Shown here in pieces: positions 8,613 to 17,978 of a stretch of DNA of 64,000 bases (positions are counted from its first letter, which is position 1; every line of letters begins with the position of its first letter). A program made the translations under genes and the position numbers. The DNA lies in the NCBI RefSeq assembly GCF_001183865.1, contig NZ_CP012020.1:372001-436000 (forward strand). Reading direction: 5' to 3'. The notes under the pieces were generated by a model that worked only from the letters and a program-made list of their open reading frames with translations, searched no databases and had not been told where the DNA came from. This DNA is from Methylophilus sp. TWE2 (GTDB lineage: Bacteria; Pseudomonadota; Gammaproteobacteria; Burkholderiales; Methylophilaceae).

Positions 8613-9128
8613 CCTTGGCTCCTGATTATTGCATGCAGAGTCTGCATCTGTGTTCGGTATTTTAGGACTGGTCATTATTCTCTATGACTCACAGTCACCA
8701 CCCCATCCCTTGTGCTAACGGGGACTAGCCCCTGGCATCATCGGTTTTAAGCTCGGAAAAAAGCAACATTTCTGCATTTGTTTCCGTGTTAGCTATGTTC
8801 ACGCATCCACTTTAAACCTCGAATGCCTCCTGGTTGTGCATTCATAAAGGGCAATGCACTTTTATAGTGCTATTTTGGGCTGTATCACCGCTAGAAAACT
8901 CTCTTGTTCACTCCGTGATATGCATGAAAATAAAGTTGTTTTGTATTTAATTGATTGATTATTAATGATTATTTGTTATTTTGTCATTGATTTTCCATGC
9001 GTTTTTAAGGTGCGGAAAAGCCAGCTCCAGGGTTGGAATACGTCTTGCTAAAACAAGCTTGAACAGCTTTCCAACTTACTTAATGCCCATCGGGTCATTG
9101 CCCAGGGCGCCACGGATTGGAGCACGAC
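8613..9128. other. Gene-free stretch of about 515 bases
   Basis: No coding region with a credible start or codon pattern on either strand. It holds a perfect 7-base inverted repeat ATGCAGA-G-TCTGCAT at 8633-8647, a short GGGG/CCCC hairpin at 8720-8732, and an AT-rich tract (about 8930-9000) that may carry the promoter of the next gene. Confidence 0.6.
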
Positions 9129-10136
9129 ATGACGAAGTTAATGATCGGATTATTGTTAGGACTCATCAGCACATCGGTGACGGCGGAGCCAGCAGACGAG
9201 CTGATGCAAGCGTTAAACAGTCGTGTGTTGCGCGTGCAAGTCGGCCTGAAAAACGGTCAATATGGTTTGGGCTCTGGCGTGGTGGTGGCTGAAAATCAGG
9301 TAGTCACTAACTGCCATGTGGTCGCGAATGCCAGCAGTATCAGTGTGGTGAGTGGTGGTGCCGCTTACCATGCAGTCGGTGTCAAGCCAGACTGGGAGCA
9401 TGATGTGTGCATGCTGCAAATGGAAGATTTGCCGCTCACCCCAGTCACCATGAAATCCAGCCGTGAGCTCAAGTACGAGCAACCGGTATTCACCATTGGC
9501 TATCCAAGTTTTGTTGCTGCCCCGGTGAGCACCAGTGGCGTGGTCAAAGGTCTTTTTACCATGGATGATTCTGTCATCGTGCGTGCGACCAGTACCTTTA
9601 GGCAGGGAGCCAGTGGCGGTGGCCTGTTTGATGACAGTGGCGCATTGGTTGGCTTGATCACACTTAAAAGCCCAGGTAAGGACGCCTATTACTACTATAT
9701 GTCAGTCGATTGGATCCAGGCATTGATCAGCAAACCGGCAGGTCCCATTGTGGTGAAGAGCGAACTGCCTTTCTGGGGCAAACCGGCTGCCGAGTGGCCT
9801 TACTTCATGAAAGTGGTTTTCCCCTACTTGCACAAAGACTGGCAAGGCCTGAAAGTGATTGCCGAACAATGGACGGCTAAAGAGCCTCATAACACCGAAG
9901 CCTGGTTTTACCTCGCTGCCGCAGAGTATGAAACACGCGATTTCACCACAGCTGAACAACATCTGCACCGTGTGATCAGTATGAACGACCAGCATAGCCA
10001 GGCTTTTTACTACCTGGGGATGATTGCTGAAGCCAGCGGTAATCATGGCGAAGCAATGGCGAGGGTAGATACATTAAGCCATCTGGATACCGAAAAAGCA
10101 GAAGAGCTTAAAGTGGCCATGAAAAGTCTTCCATAG
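9129..10136 (+). CDS. Secreted trypsin-like serine protease with C-terminal TPR region
   Basis: A 335-aa periplasmic or secreted protein. ATG 9129 is chosen because GGAG stands 6-7 bases upstream and a signal peptide follows (cleavage near SVTAEP). The S1-type fold has a full triad: His63 in VVTNCHVV, Asp92 in EHDVCML and Ser162 in RQGASGGGLF. There is no PDZ domain, so it is not DegP/DegS-like. Residues from about 250 form TPR-like helices (HNTEAWFYLAAAEYETRDF, SQAFYYLGMIAEASGN), probably a partner- or substrate-binding arm. A strong terminator follows. The target is unknown. Confidence 0.87.
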   Translation: MTKLMIGLLLGLISTSVTAEPADELMQALNSRVLRVQVGLKNGQYGLGSGVVVAENQVVTNCHVVANASSISVVSGGAAYHAVGVKPDWEHDVCMLQMEDLPLTPVTMKSSRELKYEQPVFTIGYPSFVAAPVSTSGVVKGLFTMDDSVIVRATSTFRQGASGGGLFDDSGALVGLITLKSPGKDAYYYYMSVDWIQALISKPAGPIVVKSELPFWGKPAAEWPYFMKVVFPYLHKDWQGLKVIAEQWTAKEPHNTEAWFYLAAAEYETRDFTTAEQHLHRVISMNDQHSQAFYYLGMIAEASGNHGEAMARVDTLSHLDTEKAEELKVAMKSLP

Positions 10137-10205
10137 GCAGTCTTGATTAATTCATCAGCTCAGGGATAATCAGTCAGTCAAGTGTCAATAGTGAGCCATA
10201 AAAAA

Positions 10206-10228
10206 GCGCCCAACCGGGCGCTTTTGTT
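10206..10228. terminator. Bidirectional rho-independent terminator
   Basis: GCGCCC-AACC-GGGCGC is flanked by an A-tract on the left and TTTT on the right. It can end both the protease transcript and the convergent 49-aa gene. Confidence 0.88.
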
Positions 10229-10255
10229 TTAAATCTTTAAGAGTATTGCAATCGC

Positions 10256-10405
10256 TTAAGCCACTGCCATGTCTAACTCTTCAACATGGTAGTAATGTTC
10301 ATCATCCCACAAGGTAAAGTCTTGTGCGGTATATATCGCTTCCTGAAAATGATGAAAGGTTGCGATGCAATGGTTCTCTTCATCCATCACTTGATACATC
10401 GTCAT
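10256..10405 (-). CDS. Small hypothetical protein, 49 aa
   Basis: A short open frame with a strong AAAGGTGG Shine-Dalgarno about six bases before ATG 10405, ending at TAA 10256. The protein is acidic and aromatic and His-rich (MTMYQVMDEENHCIATFHHF at the start, LWDDEHYYHVEEL later). It has no signal peptide or TM helix and looks like a small one-domain protein. It has its own shared terminator at 10206-10228. The ribosome site and the isolated position with a terminator argue for a real gene. Function is unknown. Confidence 0.7.
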   Translation of the reverse strand: MTMYQVMDEENHCIATFHHFQEAIYTAQDFTLWDDEHYYHVEELDMAVA

Positions 10406-10597
10406 GTGAACCACCTTTCCTAATCTGTTGTCTTGAGTGTTGCTGTGATGACATCATGGCATAGGTGTATGACAATGATTTTGCAGAGTAACAGGGGGGA
10501 ATGACGTCAGTTTATAGATTCACGCAACACACCCGGTTTAGCGGTTTATTTGCGTCGGATTTATCCCTTTGTTTGAAGTTTGCAAGCGCTGGCTTTT

Positions 10598-10625
10598 TTG
10601 TAAAATGCCAGGGTTAGCGTATAAT
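10598..10625 (+). promoter_or_regulatory. Candidate sigma-70 promoter of ahcY
   Basis: A perfect -10 TATAAT (10620-10625) is preceded by TTGTAA (10598-10603) at 16-base spacing. The start would lie just before the SAH riboswitch. Confidence 0.65.
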
Positions 10626-10633
10626 CCGCAACT

Positions 10634-10712
10634 TCTGAGGAACGCTGCGAGAGTCATTCGGCTCCCAGGCTCAGAGCATTTGCTGCAAAGCATCTTAACG
10701 GCGTTCACTTTT
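10634..10712 (+). promoter_or_regulatory. S-adenosylhomocysteine (SAH) riboswitch
   Basis: The leader shows the conserved SAH-motif blocks in order: CTGAGGAACGCTGCG, CCAGGCTCAGAGC and AACGGCGTTCACTTT. The first and last blocks pair (GAACGCTG with the late CGGCGTTC), as in the known pseudoknotted motif. SAH riboswitches are on-switches, so rising SAH should raise AhcY. About 95 bases separate it from the ahcY start. Confidence 0.93.
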
Positions 10713-10805
10713 CACTGTGCGAGCACGGAAAAAAGGTGAACAAACGTTTCCCCGGTTCTGATGAACATTTCCTGCTCAGTTTTCATATTTTTAAAGGATT
10801 GAAAC

Positions 10806-12215
10806 ATGAATACTGTAGCTGATATTAAAGATTACGTTGTTGCTGACATGTCCCTGGCGGCATGGGGTCGCAAAGAGATTGCGATTGCCGAGACCGAAAT
10901 GCCTGGCTTGATGGCAATTCGTGAAGAATATGCTGCTCAACAACCGCTCAAAGGCGCCCGTATCACTGGCTCCTTACATATGACTATCCAGACCGCTGTA
11001 CTGATTGAAACCCTGAAGGATTTGGGTGCTGAAGTGCGCTGGGCTTCCTGTAATATTTTCTCTACCCAAGACCATGCTGCGGCTGCGATTGCTGCGACCG
11101 GGACTGCCGTATTTGCCGTCAAAGGCGAAACACTGGAAGACTACTGGGATTACACCCACCGCATTTTCGAATGGGTAGATGGTGGTTATTCCAACATGAT
11201 CCTGGATGATGGTGGCGACGCCACATTGCTGTTGCATCTGGGTACTCGTGCTGAAAAAGATTTATCTGTCGTGGCCAATCCGACCTCTGAAGAAGAAATT
11301 TGTTTGTTCAACGCGATTAAAGCCAAGCTGAAAACAGATCCAAACTGGTACTCTGTACGTTTGGCTGCAATCAAAGGCGTGACCGAAGAAACCACCACTG
11401 GCGTGCACCGTTTGTACCAAATGCACAAAGAAGGCAAGCTGGCCTTTCCAGCGATCAACGTCAATGACTCTGTGACTAAGTCAAAGTTTGATAACTTATA
11501 TGGCTGCCGTGAATCACTGGTTGACGGTATCAAGCGCGCGACTGACGTGATGATTGCCGGTAAAATTGCCGTCGTAGCCGGTTACGGTGACGTGGGTAAA
11601 GGTTCTGCACAAGCGTTGCGTGCCTTGTCTGCCCAAGTATGGGTGACTGAGATTGACCCGATTTGTGCCTTGCAGGCAGCCATGGAAGGCTACCGTGTGG
11701 TGACCATGGATTATGCGGCTGAGCATGCCGATATTTTTGTCACAGCTACCGGTAACTACCATGTCATTACGCATGAGCATATGGCCAAAATGAAAGACCA
11801 GGCCATTGTGTGTAACATTGGCCACTTCGATAACGAAATCGATGTTGCCAGCATTGAAAAATACCAGTGGGAAGAAATCAAGCCACAAGTGGATCATGTG
11901 ATTTTCCCTGACGGCAAGCGTATTATCCTGCTGGCAAAAGGTCGCTTGGTCAACCTGGGTTGCGGTACTGGTCACCCAAGCTATGTCATGAGCTCCAGCT
12001 TTGCTAACCAGACCATCGCACAAATCGAGTTGTTTACGCAAACCGACAAATATCCTGTTGGCGTATACACCTTGCCTAAGCATTTGGATGAAAAAGTGGC
12101 CATTTTGCAGTTGAAAAAACTCAATGCGCAATTGACTACTTTGACGGATGCACAAGCAGCTTATATTGGCGTGAACAAAAACGGCCCATACAAGCCAGAG
12201 CATTATAGATACTAA
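10806..12215 (+). CDS. ahcY: Adenosylhomocysteinase
   Basis: Hydrolyses S-adenosylhomocysteine to adenosine and homocysteine, removing a strong inhibitor of methyltransferases. At 469 aa it is the usual bacterial length. Landmarks are [11 protein letters not shown] at the N-terminus, [18 protein letters not shown], the NAD-binding loop [18 protein letters not shown], and the C-terminal [12 protein letters not shown] that closes the neighbour's active site. AAAGGATTGAAAC supplies the ribosome site. It is controlled by the riboswitch just upstream and is followed by a small membrane gene and metF, so it belongs to a methyl-cycle unit. Confidence 0.98.
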   Translation: MNTVADIKDYVVADMSLAAWGRKEIAIAETEMPGLMAIREEYAAQQPLKGARITGSLHMTIQTAVLIETLKDLGAEVRWASCNIFSTQDHAAAAIAATGTAVFAVKGETLEDYWDYTHRIFEWVDGGYSNMILDDGGDATLLLHLGTRAEKDLSVVANPTSEEEICLFNAIKAKLKTDPNWYSVRLAAIKGVTEETTTGVHRLYQMHKEGKLAFPAINVNDSVTKSKFDNLYGCRESLVDGIKRATDVMIAGKIAVVAGYGDVGKGSAQALRALSAQVWVTEIDPICALQAAMEGYRVVTMDYAAEHADIFVTATGNYHVITHEHMAKMKDQAIVCNIGHFDNEIDVASIEKYQWEEIKPQVDHVIFPDGKRIILLAKGRLVNLGCGTGHPSYVMSSSFANQTIAQIELFTQTDKYPVGVYTLPKHLDEKVAILQLKKLNAQLTTLTDAQAAYIGVNKNGPYKPEHYRY

Positions 12216-12304
12216 ACTGCGGTATCCACACTTGTAGCCATCGCCAGATGTCCTGGCGGTGGTTTCGGTGTACACTCTCCTCACATCCATCCTGAGGAGT
12301 GAGC

Positions 12305-12655
12305 ATGTTTAAGTTGCTGGTAGTCTGGGTTTTGAATGCAGTGGCGCTGATATCCGTCACCTATCTGGTGCCTGGCATTCATGTGGCGAACTTTAAAGCG
12401 GCACTGGTGGCTGCGCTGGTAATTGGCCTGGTCAATGTGCTCATCAAGCCACTACTAGTTCTTCTGACATTGCCTATTACTTTATTAACGCTGGGCCTGT
12501 TTATACTGGTCATTAACGGACTGCTTTTTTGGGCGGTGGGCAATTACCTGGAAGGTTTTTCGGTCAGCTCTATCCTCATCGGCGTGATTGGTGCGCTGGT
12601 GTACAGTCTGATCTCGGGCGTACTCAGCGCGATTGTCGTGGATGGCAAGGATTAA
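12305..12655 (+). CDS. Phage-holin-4-like (YvlD-type) small membrane protein
   Basis: A 116-aa protein with four hydrophobic helices and the family motif GLVNVLIKPLLVLLTLPIT followed by GLFILVINGLLFW. ATG 12305 is preferred to the GTG at 12299, because GAGGAG ends five bases before the ATG. Members of this family are widespread and mostly not phage genes; their role is unknown. It sits between ahcY and metF, an order often seen in betaproteobacteria, which suggests co-transcription rather than a lysis role. Confidence 0.88.
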   Translation: MFKLLVVWVLNAVALISVTYLVPGIHVANFKAALVAALVIGLVNVLIKPLLVLLTLPITLLTLGLFILVINGLLFWAVGNYLEGFSVSSILIGVIGALVYSLISGVLSAIVVDGKD

Positions 12656-12707
12656 GTGCACAGCCAGCTGGCGTCGCGTCAAGCGCAAATAGATAAAGAT
12701 TAAACAA

Positions 12708-13535
12708 GTGAATAATAAACTCTCTTACAGTTTTGAATTCTTCCCGCCCAAGACGGCGGAAGGCATGGCTAATCTGCGCAATGTGCGCAATGAGCTGGCG
12801 GCATTCTCACCCGAATTTTTCTCGGTCACTTTTGGCGCAGGTGGCTCCACGCGTGACCGTACTATGGAAAGCGTGCTGGAAATTCAGGCGGAAGGCCATG
12901 GGGCAGCGCCTCATATTTCCTGTATTTCCTCCAGTAAAGAAGAAATTCGTGAGTTGTTACAGGCTTATCAAGCCAAAGGCATCAAGCGACTGGTCACCTT
13001 GCGCGGCGATATTCCTTCTGGCGAAGTGAGTGCTGGCGATTTTAAATATGCCAATGAGCTGGTGAGTTTTATCCGTGCTGAAACCGGTGACTGGTTTCAC
13101 CTCGAAGTAGCGGCTTACCCTGAGTTTCACCCGGAAGCTGGCTCTGCACAAAAAGACCTGGAAAACTTCAAGCGTAAAATCGATGCCGGTGCCGATTCGG
13201 CCATTACGCAGTATTTTTACAACGTAGATGCGTATTTCCGCTTTGTGGAAGCTGCGCAAAAAATGGGTGTCGCAGCACCTATTATTCCGGGCATTATGCC
13301 TATCTACAATTACACACAGCTGGCGCGTTTTTCCAATGTGTGTGGTGCCGAAATTCCGCGCTGGTTACGTTTACGTCTGGAAGCTTATGGTGATGACTTG
13401 TCGTCATTGCGTGCTTTTGGCGTGGATGTAGTCACCGATATTTGCGCCAAGCTGATTGCGTCTGGCGTGGATAAAATGCATTTCTATACGCTGAACCAGG
13501 CTGGCATTATTGGCCAGATTATCCGTCAACTGTAA
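12708..13535 (+). CDS. metF: 5,10-methylenetetrahydrofolate reductase
   Basis: Reduces methylene-THF to methyl-THF, the methyl donor for methionine synthesis. The 275-aa TIM barrel starts at GTG 12708 (MNNKLSYSFEFFPPKTAEGM). SVTFGAGGSTRDRT, the catalytic-region HISCI, LVTLRGDIP and the C-terminal HFYTLNQ are typical. The Shine-Dalgarno is weak. With ahcY two genes upstream it completes a homocysteine-to-methionine supply module. A strong terminator follows. Confidence 0.97.
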   Translation: MNNKLSYSFEFFPPKTAEGMANLRNVRNELAAFSPEFFSVTFGAGGSTRDRTMESVLEIQAEGHGAAPHISCISSSKEEIRELLQAYQAKGIKRLVTLRGDIPSGEVSAGDFKYANELVSFIRAETGDWFHLEVAAYPEFHPEAGSAQKDLENFKRKIDAGADSAITQYFYNVDAYFRFVEAAQKMGVAAPIIPGIMPIYNYTQLARFSNVCGAEIPRWLRLRLEAYGDDLSSLRAFGVDVVTDICAKLIASGVDKMHFYTLNQAGIIGQIIRQL

Positions 13536-13548
13536 CCATAAAAAACAA

Positions 13549-13580
13549 AAGCGCGACCTGATTCAGGTCGCGCTTTTTTT
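13549..13580. terminator. Bidirectional rho-independent terminator
   Basis: GCGCGACCTG-ATT-CAGGTCGCGC with an A-rich left flank and eight T on the right. It serves metF (plus) and smg (minus). Confidence 0.92.
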
Positions 13581-13592
13581 TGAAGCATACGC

Positions 13593-14060
13593 TTATTGTA
13601 GTGAAAGACCTTGCGGGTTAAACAAGGCATCTTCGACAAACAGGTAATCCTGCTTGCGAGTTTCGTCCCACAACACCATCATGGTGATCCAGCGGATATC
13701 TTCCATACTCAGTGTTTCCTGTGGCAGCACCATGGCGCGGTCAATAATCAGATCGCGCTCATAAGCCGAGATAATGTTGCTTCTTTGCAGCAGGCCCAGG
13801 AAATTCAGGCTGTCGTCATTAATCTTGCTGCGTTCCATATCGCAGAAAACGCGGATTGCCGCTGGGTCTTGCTGGTATTGCGGTTGTTGTACCGAGCGGC
13901 GCAGGTCTTTGACCCAGTCCACTGCGTGCAAGATATCCTGGTGATTAAATCCAGCCTGGGATAGCTCGTAAGCCATGATGGTTTCGTCTGTTTCTTTCAG
14001 CTCCAACGCATCATGTTTGTCCCAGTAATTTTGATAAATAAATATCAATACTTCCAACAT
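13593..14060 (-). CDS. smg: Smg (DUF494) family protein
   Basis: A 155-aa protein of unknown molecular role found next to dprA across proteobacteria. ATG 14060 is chosen because GAGGAG lies upstream and the family start MLEVLIFIYQNYWD follows. Other landmarks are ELSQAGFNHQDILHAVDW and the C-terminal EDIRWITMMVLWDETRKQDYLFVEDALF. It is downstream of dprA in the same direction, so it is probably co-transcribed. Confidence 0.94.
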   Translation of the reverse strand: MLEVLIFIYQNYWDKHDALELKETDETIMAYELSQAGFNHQDILHAVDWVKDLRRSVQQPQYQQDPAAIRVFCDMERSKINDDSLNFLGLLQRSNIISAYERDLIIDRAMVLPQETLSMEDIRWITMMVLWDETRKQDYLFVEDALFNPQGLSLQ

Positions 14061-14112
14061 GTATATAGTCTCCTCAAATACGCTAAGACATTGCCAGCGT
14101 TTATGGGCAGGT

Positions 14113-15225
14113 TTAAGCCAGTCGTTGGAATTGACCATTGGCGAGATGGCTAACCACACCTTCTAATTCAAGTAGTGTTAGCATGGTGGAAACTTGTTCG
14201 GGCGTCAAGCCTGAGCGCGCCGCAATCTGCTCTGCAAAGAGAGGGTCAAATCCCATGCAGGCCAATACAGGGCTTGCTTCGGCGGGTAGATTAGTCCAAT
14301 CGGGTAATGGCCCATTCGGGCTAATCGAAACTGCCGGGTTTGGCAGGCGGACATGACGCAATTCGCTCACGATGTCTTCGGTGGATTCGACCAGTTTTGC
14401 GCCTTGCTTAATCAATGCATGGCACCCTTTGGCCACTGGGGAGTGAATTGAGCCAGGAATGGCAAACACTTCCCGACCTTGCTCAGTGGCGAGCCTGGCG
14501 GTAATCAATGAGCCGCTATCAATATTGGCTTCTACTACCAGGCAACCCTCAGATAATCCGCTGATGATGCGGTTGCGTCGCGGAAAGTTGTGCGTGAGGG
14601 ATGGGGTGCCCAGCGGGTATTCGGAGAGGATTAGCCCGTATTGCACAATCTGGTGGGCCAGGGCTTTATGCCTGGCCGGATACACAATATCCAGCCCGGT
14701 GCCGACCACAGCAATCGTCGCGCCATCCGCTTTCAATGCGCCGCGGTGTGCGGCACCATCGATGCCCAATGCCAGTCCGCTCACAACAACAAATCCTGCC
14801 CGGCACAGGCTCTCAGCAAAGTTTTCGGCGGTGGCTTCACCCTGTGGTGTCGCGTGTCTGCTACCGACAATCGCCATGCCAGGGCGTTTGAGCATTTGCA
14901 GGTTGCCCTTTGCGTATAGTACTGGCGGGGGCTGGTCAGTTTCCAGCAGTCGCTGTGGATAATAAGAGTCGCCGAGGGTAATCAGGTGGTTATCCGTTTG
15001 CGTCAGCCAGTCCAGTGTGAGTCCAATATGCGGATCATCCATGGCTTTCTGGATGCCATCGGCGACCTCTTTGTTCACAATCTCGCGCAGGGCGGTATAG
15101 GGCGCTGCCAAAACCGCTTCTGGGGTTTGAAAGCGCAATAGTAGCTGGCAATAAGTGACGCTACCTAGCCCGTCAACCAGGCTAAGCGCAATCCAAGGCG
15201 TGAGTTGATTAGTTGTTAAAGTCAC
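14113..15225 (-). CDS. dprA: DNA-processing protein DprA
   Basis: Loads RecA on incoming single-stranded DNA during natural transformation. The 370-aa protein starts at GTG 15225. It has an N-terminal SAM-like helical region, a Rossmann-like core (AIVGSRHATPQGEATAE, VVSGLALGIDGAAHRGAL, PRRNRIISGLSEGCLVVEA, REVFAIPGS) and a C-terminal winged helix (LACMGFDPLFAEQIAARSG..). It sits between the LysM gene and smg, the usual betaproteobacterial order. Its presence is compatible with competence, but no pilus genes are in the window. Confidence 0.97.
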   Translation of the reverse strand: MTLTTNQLTPWIALSLVDGLGSVTYCQLLLRFQTPEAVLAAPYTALREIVNKEVADGIQKAMDDPHIGLTLDWLTQTDNHLITLGDSYYPQRLLETDQPPPVLYAKGNLQMLKRPGMAIVGSRHATPQGEATAENFAESLCRAGFVVVSGLALGIDGAAHRGALKADGATIAVVGTGLDIVYPARHKALAHQIVQYGLILSEYPLGTPSLTHNFPRRNRIISGLSEGCLVVEANIDSGSLITARLATEQGREVFAIPGSIHSPVAKGCHALIKQGAKLVESTEDIVSELRHVRLPNPAVSISPNGPLPDWTNLPAEASPVLACMGFDPLFAEQIAARSGLTPEQVSTMLTLLELEGVVSHLANGQFQRLA

Positions 15226-15240
15226 GCGATTGCTGAGGGG

Positions 15241-16275
15241 TTATGGGGTGCGTACAACGTCTTCGGTATGGATGGGCTGTGAGGCCTGCATCACCAGGGC
15301 GTAAGACAGTTTGGGGAAGGTCTTGAACACCATCACCAGGCCAACCGGCTCATCTGGTAGCTGTATGTTGACTGGTTTTTTGGGGTCGGATTCCGGGTCC
15401 ACCATATTCACGCCCTTGCGCAGTACCGATAACACATGTCCCCGTTCAATGCCTTGTTCTTCACCGCGGTTAAGTACAACAACCCGCCCATAGCCGGTTT
15501 CATCAATTCCCTGGCTGACACGTGCAATCTGTCCCTGGATGTGTGTTTCAGGCGCATGGGGTATGTAAGCTGGTGTCAGTTCGTCTTCCACCGCGATCAG
15601 TTTGTCCTTGACGGCAATTTCTTCCTTGGCTTGGGTAACAGTCAAGGTGGCAGGCTTGCCTGGGCGTAACAGCCTGGCTTCACCGAGGTAATGGGCTTCA
15701 TTACCAAGTAGTTCTCCCGTTTCGGGGTCTTTGACGGGCTCGCCTTCGCGGTAGATGGCCCACACGTTTCTGCCGGATTCTGGCAAACCTTGTACGTAAA
15801 TATGTGTTCCCGGGCTTAAGATCTCTCGCTCTTCCTGTGCTGCGACTATCCTTGGTGCCGCTTTCAAGTCTTCGGGCGAAATGAGCATGGGTTTGGTCAA
15901 GAATGGCAGGATGGTGCTGGGCTGTATGGCTGGAATTGCATCGCCTTTGATTGGCGTCACAATCACGCCAGGCTCCAGCGTGACCGATTCACGCACCAGT
16001 TTCAACACGGGTTTACCGCTGCTGGTATCCAGCACAATCACATCCCCTGGATAAATCCAGTGCGGGTTTTTAATCCGTTCACGGTTGAGTTGCCAGATTT
16101 GCGGCCATTGCCAGGGATTCTTGAGAAACTTGGCAGAAATATCCCATAGCGTATCGCCTTTGACCACGACATGGCGGTCCGGATGGCGCGCACGCAAGGG
16201 AATTTCTTCTGCCTGCACCAACAAGCTGCAACAAGCCAGGGCAAGCGAGGTTATAATTTGAACAATTTTGGTCAT
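15241..16275 (-). CDS. Secreted LysM peptidoglycan-binding protein
   Basis: A 344-aa exported protein. ATG 16275 is chosen because it opens a clear signal peptide (MTKIVQIITSLALACCSLLVQAEE). One LysM domain follows at about residues 30-85 (HVVVKGDTLWDISAKFLKNP through WIYPGDVIVLD). The remaining 250 residues are a conserved region without a named catalytic motif. This arrangement upstream of dprA is standard in betaproteobacteria. It probably binds the cell wall in the periplasm; enzymatic activity is not apparent. Confidence 0.9.
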   Translation of the reverse strand: MTKIVQIITSLALACCSLLVQAEEIPLRARHPDRHVVVKGDTLWDISAKFLKNPWQWPQIWQLNRERIKNPHWIYPGDVIVLDTSSGKPVLKLVRESVTLEPGVIVTPIKGDAIPAIQPSTILPFLTKPMLISPEDLKAAPRIVAAQEEREILSPGTHIYVQGLPESGRNVWAIYREGEPVKDPETGELLGNEAHYLGEARLLRPGKPATLTVTQAKEEIAVKDKLIAVEDELTPAYIPHAPETHIQGQIARVSQGIDETGYGRVVVLNRGEEQGIERGHVLSVLRKGVNMVDPESDPKKPVNIQLPDEPVGLVMVFKTFPKLSYALVMQASQPIHTEDVVRTP

Positions 16276-16442
16276 GGGGCGTCTCTGTACTATGCAGCTG
16301 AAAAGGATGGCAGTACTCACGGTGCGCAGCGTCTGCGCAATGTCGACCAATCTAGCATGGGTTTAAAGTTCTGATCAAGGTGAAAAAAGGGCGTTTTGCC
16401 CTGTTTTCCCGCAAACTATTTGAATGGAAAGATTTGTAGAGC

Positions 16443-16958
16443 ATGGCACACCTTCCAATTTTGCAATATCCGGATCCGCGCTTGCACACTGTGGCTAAAC
16501 CCGTGCAAGTGTTTGATGAGGCATTGCAGCAACTGGTCAGCGATATGGCAGAGACCATGTATGATGCGCCAGGCATAGGTTTGGCAGCCACACAGGTGGA
16601 TCAACATATCCAGTTGATTGTGATTGACTTAAGCAAGGAAAAAAATGATCTGCTGGTGTTGATTAACCCTAAAATCATTGCCCAGTCTGGCAGCCAGGAT
16701 TATGAAGAGGGTTGTTTATCCGTGCCTGGCATTTATGAGAGTGTCACCCGCGCCGAATTCATCACTGTTGAGGCGCAGGACGTGCATGGCAAAACCTTCA
16801 AGCTGGATGCAGACGGCCTGCTCAGTGTGTGTATCCAGCACGAAATGGATCATCTCAAAGGCAAGGTGTTTGTTGAGTACCTGTCTCCACTGAAACGCAA
16901 CCGTATCCGTACCAAAATGGTTAAGCACGCGCGCGAAATCGAGCGCAACAGTTACTAA
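16443..16958 (+). CDS. def: Peptide deformylase
   Basis: Removes the formyl group from nascent proteins. The 171-aa class I enzyme carries all three motifs: GIGLAATQV (about 44-52), EEGCLSVPG with metal-ligand Cys91, and QHEMDH with ligands His133 and His137 and catalytic Glu134. It forms a pair with fmt 20 bases downstream, and is divergent from the LysM gene. Confidence 0.98.
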   Translation: MAHLPILQYPDPRLHTVAKPVQVFDEALQQLVSDMAETMYDAPGIGLAATQVDQHIQLIVIDLSKEKNDLLVLINPKIIAQSGSQDYEEGCLSVPGIYESVTRAEFITVEAQDVHGKTFKLDADGLLSVCIQHEMDHLKGKVFVEYLSPLKRNRIRTKMVKHAREIERNSY

Positions 16959-16978
16959 GCACGGAACATAGAAATCAT

Positions 16979-17899
16979 ATGCGAATTATTTATGCCGGGA
17001 CACCGGAGTTTGCCGTGCCTGCCTTGCAGGGGTTGATTGATGCCGGTCATGAGATTGTCATGGTACTTACGCAGCCGGATCGCCCTGCTGGACGCGGCAT
17101 GCAGCTTAAAGCCAGCCCGGTCAAGCAACTAGCACTCCAGCATGGCTTGCGAGTGTTTCAGCCGGAAAGCCTCAAACCAGCCGAAGTGCAAGCCGAGCTC
17201 GCCGCCGCACAGGCAGACGTCATGATCGTGGCGGCGTACGGCCTGATTATTCCAACTGCCGTGTTGAATCTTCCTTCCAAAGGTTGTTATAACATTCACG
17301 GCTCATTGCTACCGCGCTGGCGTGGTGCCGCACCTATTCATAGAGCCATTCTGGCGGGTGATGCCGAGACCGGAGTCACGATTATGGAAGTGGTGCCCAA
17401 GCTGGATGCGGGCAATATGATCAGCAAATGGGCTGTTGCCATTACCGAAGCTGACACCACACAGAGCCTGCATGATGCGATCAGCCGTGAAGGTGCGCGC
17501 TTGATGGTCGAAGCCATGCACACCTTACAAAACACGGGGCAGTTGCCATCTGAGGTGCAAGATGAGTCGCTGGTGACCTACGCCCACAAACTGGAAAAAT
17601 CTGAATCGGCCATCGACTGGACTCAGCCAGCCCAACAACTTTCGCGTCAGGTACGGGCGTTTAATCCGTTTCCGGTAGCCACAGCCAAATTTAAAGAGCA
17701 GGTCTGCAAAATATGGTTTGCGCAGGCGGCAAATGGGCAAGGTCAGCCTGGTAGGGTGCTTGAAACACAGCCTTTACGTGTGGCTTGTGGTGAAGGTGTA
17801 TTGGACATTCATGAACTGCAAATGCCTGGTGGCAAACGGCAAACGGCACAGCAGTTTGTACAAGGTCAGCACGTGCAGGTGGGCAACCAGTTTTTCTAA
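16979..17899 (+). CDS. fmt: Methionyl-tRNA formyltransferase
   Basis: Formylates initiator Met-tRNA using 10-formyl-THF. The 306-aa protein opens MRIIYAGTPEFAVPAL. The folate-binding and catalytic segment YNIHGSLLPRWRGAAPI (Asn105, His107, SLLP at 109-112) is intact, followed by the C-terminal OB-like tRNA-binding domain. It is translated directly after def. Confidence 0.98.
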   Translation: MRIIYAGTPEFAVPALQGLIDAGHEIVMVLTQPDRPAGRGMQLKASPVKQLALQHGLRVFQPESLKPAEVQAELAAAQADVMIVAAYGLIIPTAVLNLPSKGCYNIHGSLLPRWRGAAPIHRAILAGDAETGVTIMEVVPKLDAGNMISKWAVAITEADTTQSLHDAISREGARLMVEAMHTLQNTGQLPSEVQDESLVTYAHKLEKSESAIDWTQPAQQLSRQVRAFNPFPVATAKFKEQVCKIWFAQAANGQGQPGRVLETQPLRVACGEGVLDIHELQMPGGKRQTAQQFVQGQHVQVGNQFF

Positions 17900-17978
17900 G
17901 AACAATGGTGATCCTGAACGTCAACTGTGTTCGAGATCATCTGAGTATTTGAGTCCTTAAGTATATGGGTATCAGCCA

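Noticed and set aside
8633..8647. Perfect ATGCAGA-G-TCTGCAT palindrome as a terminator
   Set aside because: No T-run follows, and it is only about 20 bases past the esterase stop; it may be an operator but there is no second copy to support it.
11514..12290. 258-aa open frame on minus opposite ahcY
   Set aside because: It lies wholly opposite the 3' half of ahcY and shows no family features; shadow of a strongly conserved gene.
12305..12655. Prophage holin
   Set aside because: The Phage_holin_4_2 label is misleading. No lysin, capsid or integrase genes are near, and the gene sits in a metabolic operon.
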